Assembly: GCA_047833665.1 (NCBI GenBank)
Contig: CP181261.1
Coordinates: forward strand, 620,001 to 684,000
From: Caproicibacter sp047833665
GTDB taxonomy: Bacteria > Bacillota > Clostridia > Oscillospirales > Acutalibacteraceae
Direction: 5' to 3'
Length of the DNA stretch: 64,000 nt
This document shows positions 62,801 through 64,000 of this stretch, one piece after another (positions within the stretch are counted from its first letter, which is position 1; each line of letters opens with the position of its first letter). A model generated the notes under the pieces. The model was given only the letters and a program-made list of their open reading frames with translations. It did no database searches and was not told the DNA's origin. The translations under genes and the position numbers were made by a program.

Positions 62801-63730
62801 ATGGCTATGATGAGAGCAATGTCCTCCGGCGTGGCCGGACTTAAGGCACACCAAACAGCATTAGATGTTATCGGCAACAACATTGCCAATGTTAACACCT
62901 ATGGTTTCAAGGCTTCACGTACTTTGTTCAGCGACATCCTCTACCAGACACTCACGAGTGCAACTGCTCCGGACGATACAACGGGTGCGGGCGGACTTAA
63001 CCCAAGTCAAGTTGGTTATGGTGCTACTGCTTCCGCTGTTCAGGTGGATACCGGCCGCGCCGGAATGGCGACAACCGGTCGTTCCAACGACTGCTATATT
63101 AACGGTGAAGGCTATTTTGTTGTTGCGGATGGTGCCCCTGCAACTACAGGAGGTGCAGCACCTTCAAGCTACAAATATACCCGCGTTGGAGCCCTGTCGT
63201 TTGACAGTGCGGGTTATCTAGTTGACTCAAACGGCAACCGCGTGTGCGGAATTCCGGTTAATACGCCAAATGATTTACTGAATGCAACGCTCGATACTAG
63301 TGTTTCTGTTCCACGCTATATTCATTACGACACCTCTCAATCACTAAGCGACATTTCAATTGCCGCGGACGGAACCATTACGGCATTATTGGACGGTTCT
63401 GTTGTCACAATCGGACAGATTGAAATAGCACATTTTGTCAACCCTGCCGGCTTGGAGCAAATGGGTGGAAATTATTATAAAGCCACTGATAATTCCGGTA
63501 ATGCAACTATTGAAAGCGATGGCTCGATTACGAGCGCGGGACTGTCTTTTGAAACGCCGGGCAGCAGTGCCACCGGCAACCTTGTAACAGGTGCATTGGA
63601 ATCCTCTAATGTTGACCTTGCAAATGAATTTTCCAATATGATTACCACCGAAAGGGGCTATCAGGCCAACTCGAAAATTATCACGGTTGCAGATGAAATG
63701 CTGGAAACTCTTGTGAGTATGGTACGTTAA
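62801..63730 (+). CDS. flgE: flagellar hook protein FlgE
   Basis: The 309-residue protein has the rod/hook N-terminal motif (MSSGVAGLKAHQTALDVIGNN then IANVNTYGFKASR), a beta-rich middle part, and the C-terminal signature ESSNVDLANEFSNMITTERGYQANSKIITVADEMLETLV split over the last 45 residues. It is short for FlgE (often 400 or more residues), so it resembles FlgG in size, but its place between the TIGR02530 gene and flbD argues for hook protein. The ATG at 62801 lies about 11 bases after AGGAGAG; the frame is open upstream to 62753. Confidence 0.88.
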   Translation: MAMMRAMSSGVAGLKAHQTALDVIGNNIANVNTYGFKASRTLFSDILYQTLTSATAPDDTTGAGGLNPSQVGYGATASAVQVDTGRAGMATTGRSNDCYINGEGYFVVADGAPATTGGAAPSSYKYTRVGALSFDSAGYLVDSNGNRVCGIPVNTPNDLLNATLDTSVSVPRYIHYDTSQSLSDISIAADGTITALLDGSVVTIGQIEIAHFVNPAGLEQMGGNYYKATDNSGNATIESDGSITSAGLSFETPGSSATGNLVTGALESSNVDLANEFSNMITTERGYQANSKIITVADEMLETLVSMVR

Positions 63731-63799
63731 GAAATAGCGCTGTCCCTTCCCGGATAGAACCGGGAAGGGAGGGTGGTTTCTCTGGCAGGGGGGAAAAAT

Positions 63800-64000
63800 A
63801 TGATTGAACTGACGCAGCTTAACGGCGAACCATTTATGCTCAATTGCAGTCTGATTGAAACCATTGAGAATATTCCGGAAACAAAAATTTCGCTCACAAC
63901 GGGAAAGTACTTTTTGGTTAAGGAAGAACGGGCAGAAATTCTTCAAAAAATCATCGCTTATCAGCGGAAGATATATAAAAATATGATCTGTATTGAAGGG
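63800..64000 (+). CDS. FlbD-family flagellar protein (SwrD-like), partial at window end
   Basis: The frame reads MIELTQLNGEPFMLNCSLIE, then a segment with TGKYFLVKEERAEILQKII, and runs off the window after 67 codons without a stop. FlbD/SwrD proteins of about 70 residues follow flgE in the fla operon and raise stator torque in Bacillus. GGGGGGAAAA precedes the ATG. Nearly the whole gene is present. Confidence 0.9.
   Translation, partial: MIELTQLNGEPFMLNCSLIETIENIPETKISLTTGKYFLVKEERAEILQKIIAYQRKIYKNMICIEG

Overview
The window reads as chromosome from an anaerobic, spore-forming, flagellated member of the Bacillota, most likely class Clostridia. Support comes from SpoIIID, strong GGAGG ribosome-binding sites, a Bacillus/Clostridium-type fla operon with FliW/CsrA control, several lipoproteins, and a 16S rRNA that reads like the Clostridium leptum / Oscillospirales group. 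The taxonomic placement is by eye only.

Region 1 (about 1-15,100) is ordinary chromosome. It holds an aspS-gatC-gatA-gatB operon (tRNA-dependent Asn/Gln formation), peptidase T, a MocR-type PLP regulator divergent from two ECF S-component genes (probable vitamin uptake), and a flippase. These are followed by a NifX-like protein, a C_GCAxxG_C_C redox protein, undecaprenyl-diphosphatase, an HD-domain protein, a cupin and a DUF438/hemerythrin/PAS sensor.

Region 2 (about 15,100-40,100) is an IS-rich island around the only rRNA operon in the window. It holds two copies each of an IS3-like, an IS256-like and an IS481-like element, one intact ISL3-like and one IS30-like element, and several ISL3/IS3 scars. 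Nesting and target duplications allow the order of events to be partly rebuilt. The IS481-like element makes an unusually long, exact 26-bp target duplication at both sites. Host genes between the IS copies are tRNA-Ser, a lipoprotein, a DUF815 ATPase, a substrate-binding lipoprotein fused to a peptidoglycan-binding domain, tRNA-Arg, a tandemly duplicated tRNA-Pro, and a transglutaminase-like lipoprotein. The rRNA operon follows in the order 16S, tRNA-Ala, tRNA-Ile, 23S, tRNA-Lys, tRNA-Glu, 5S, tRNA-Asn. Its 23S carries an intervening sequence in helix 45. SpoIIID and an Lrp/AsnC regulator lie beyond.

Region 3 (about 40,200-44,700) holds a 58-residue unknown protein, a NYN-nuclease/cold-shock fusion, an RNA 2',3'-cyclic phosphodiesterase that seems to start at ACG, an SDR oxidoreductase and enolase.

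Region 4 (about 44,700-64,000) is flagellar. A glycosyltransferase-TPR gene lies beside flagellin. Flagellin is followed on the minus strand by csrA, fliW, a 97-aa unknown protein, flgL, flgK, flgN and flgM. The plus-strand operon flgB-flgC-fliE-fliF-fliG-fliH-fliI-fliJ-fliK-flgD-(TIGR02530)-flgE-flbD runs off the end. Sigma-D (sigma-28) promoters can be read in front of flgM, flagellin and the glycosyltransferase. The flagellin leader carries a hairpin with GGA in its loop, as expected for a CsrA target.
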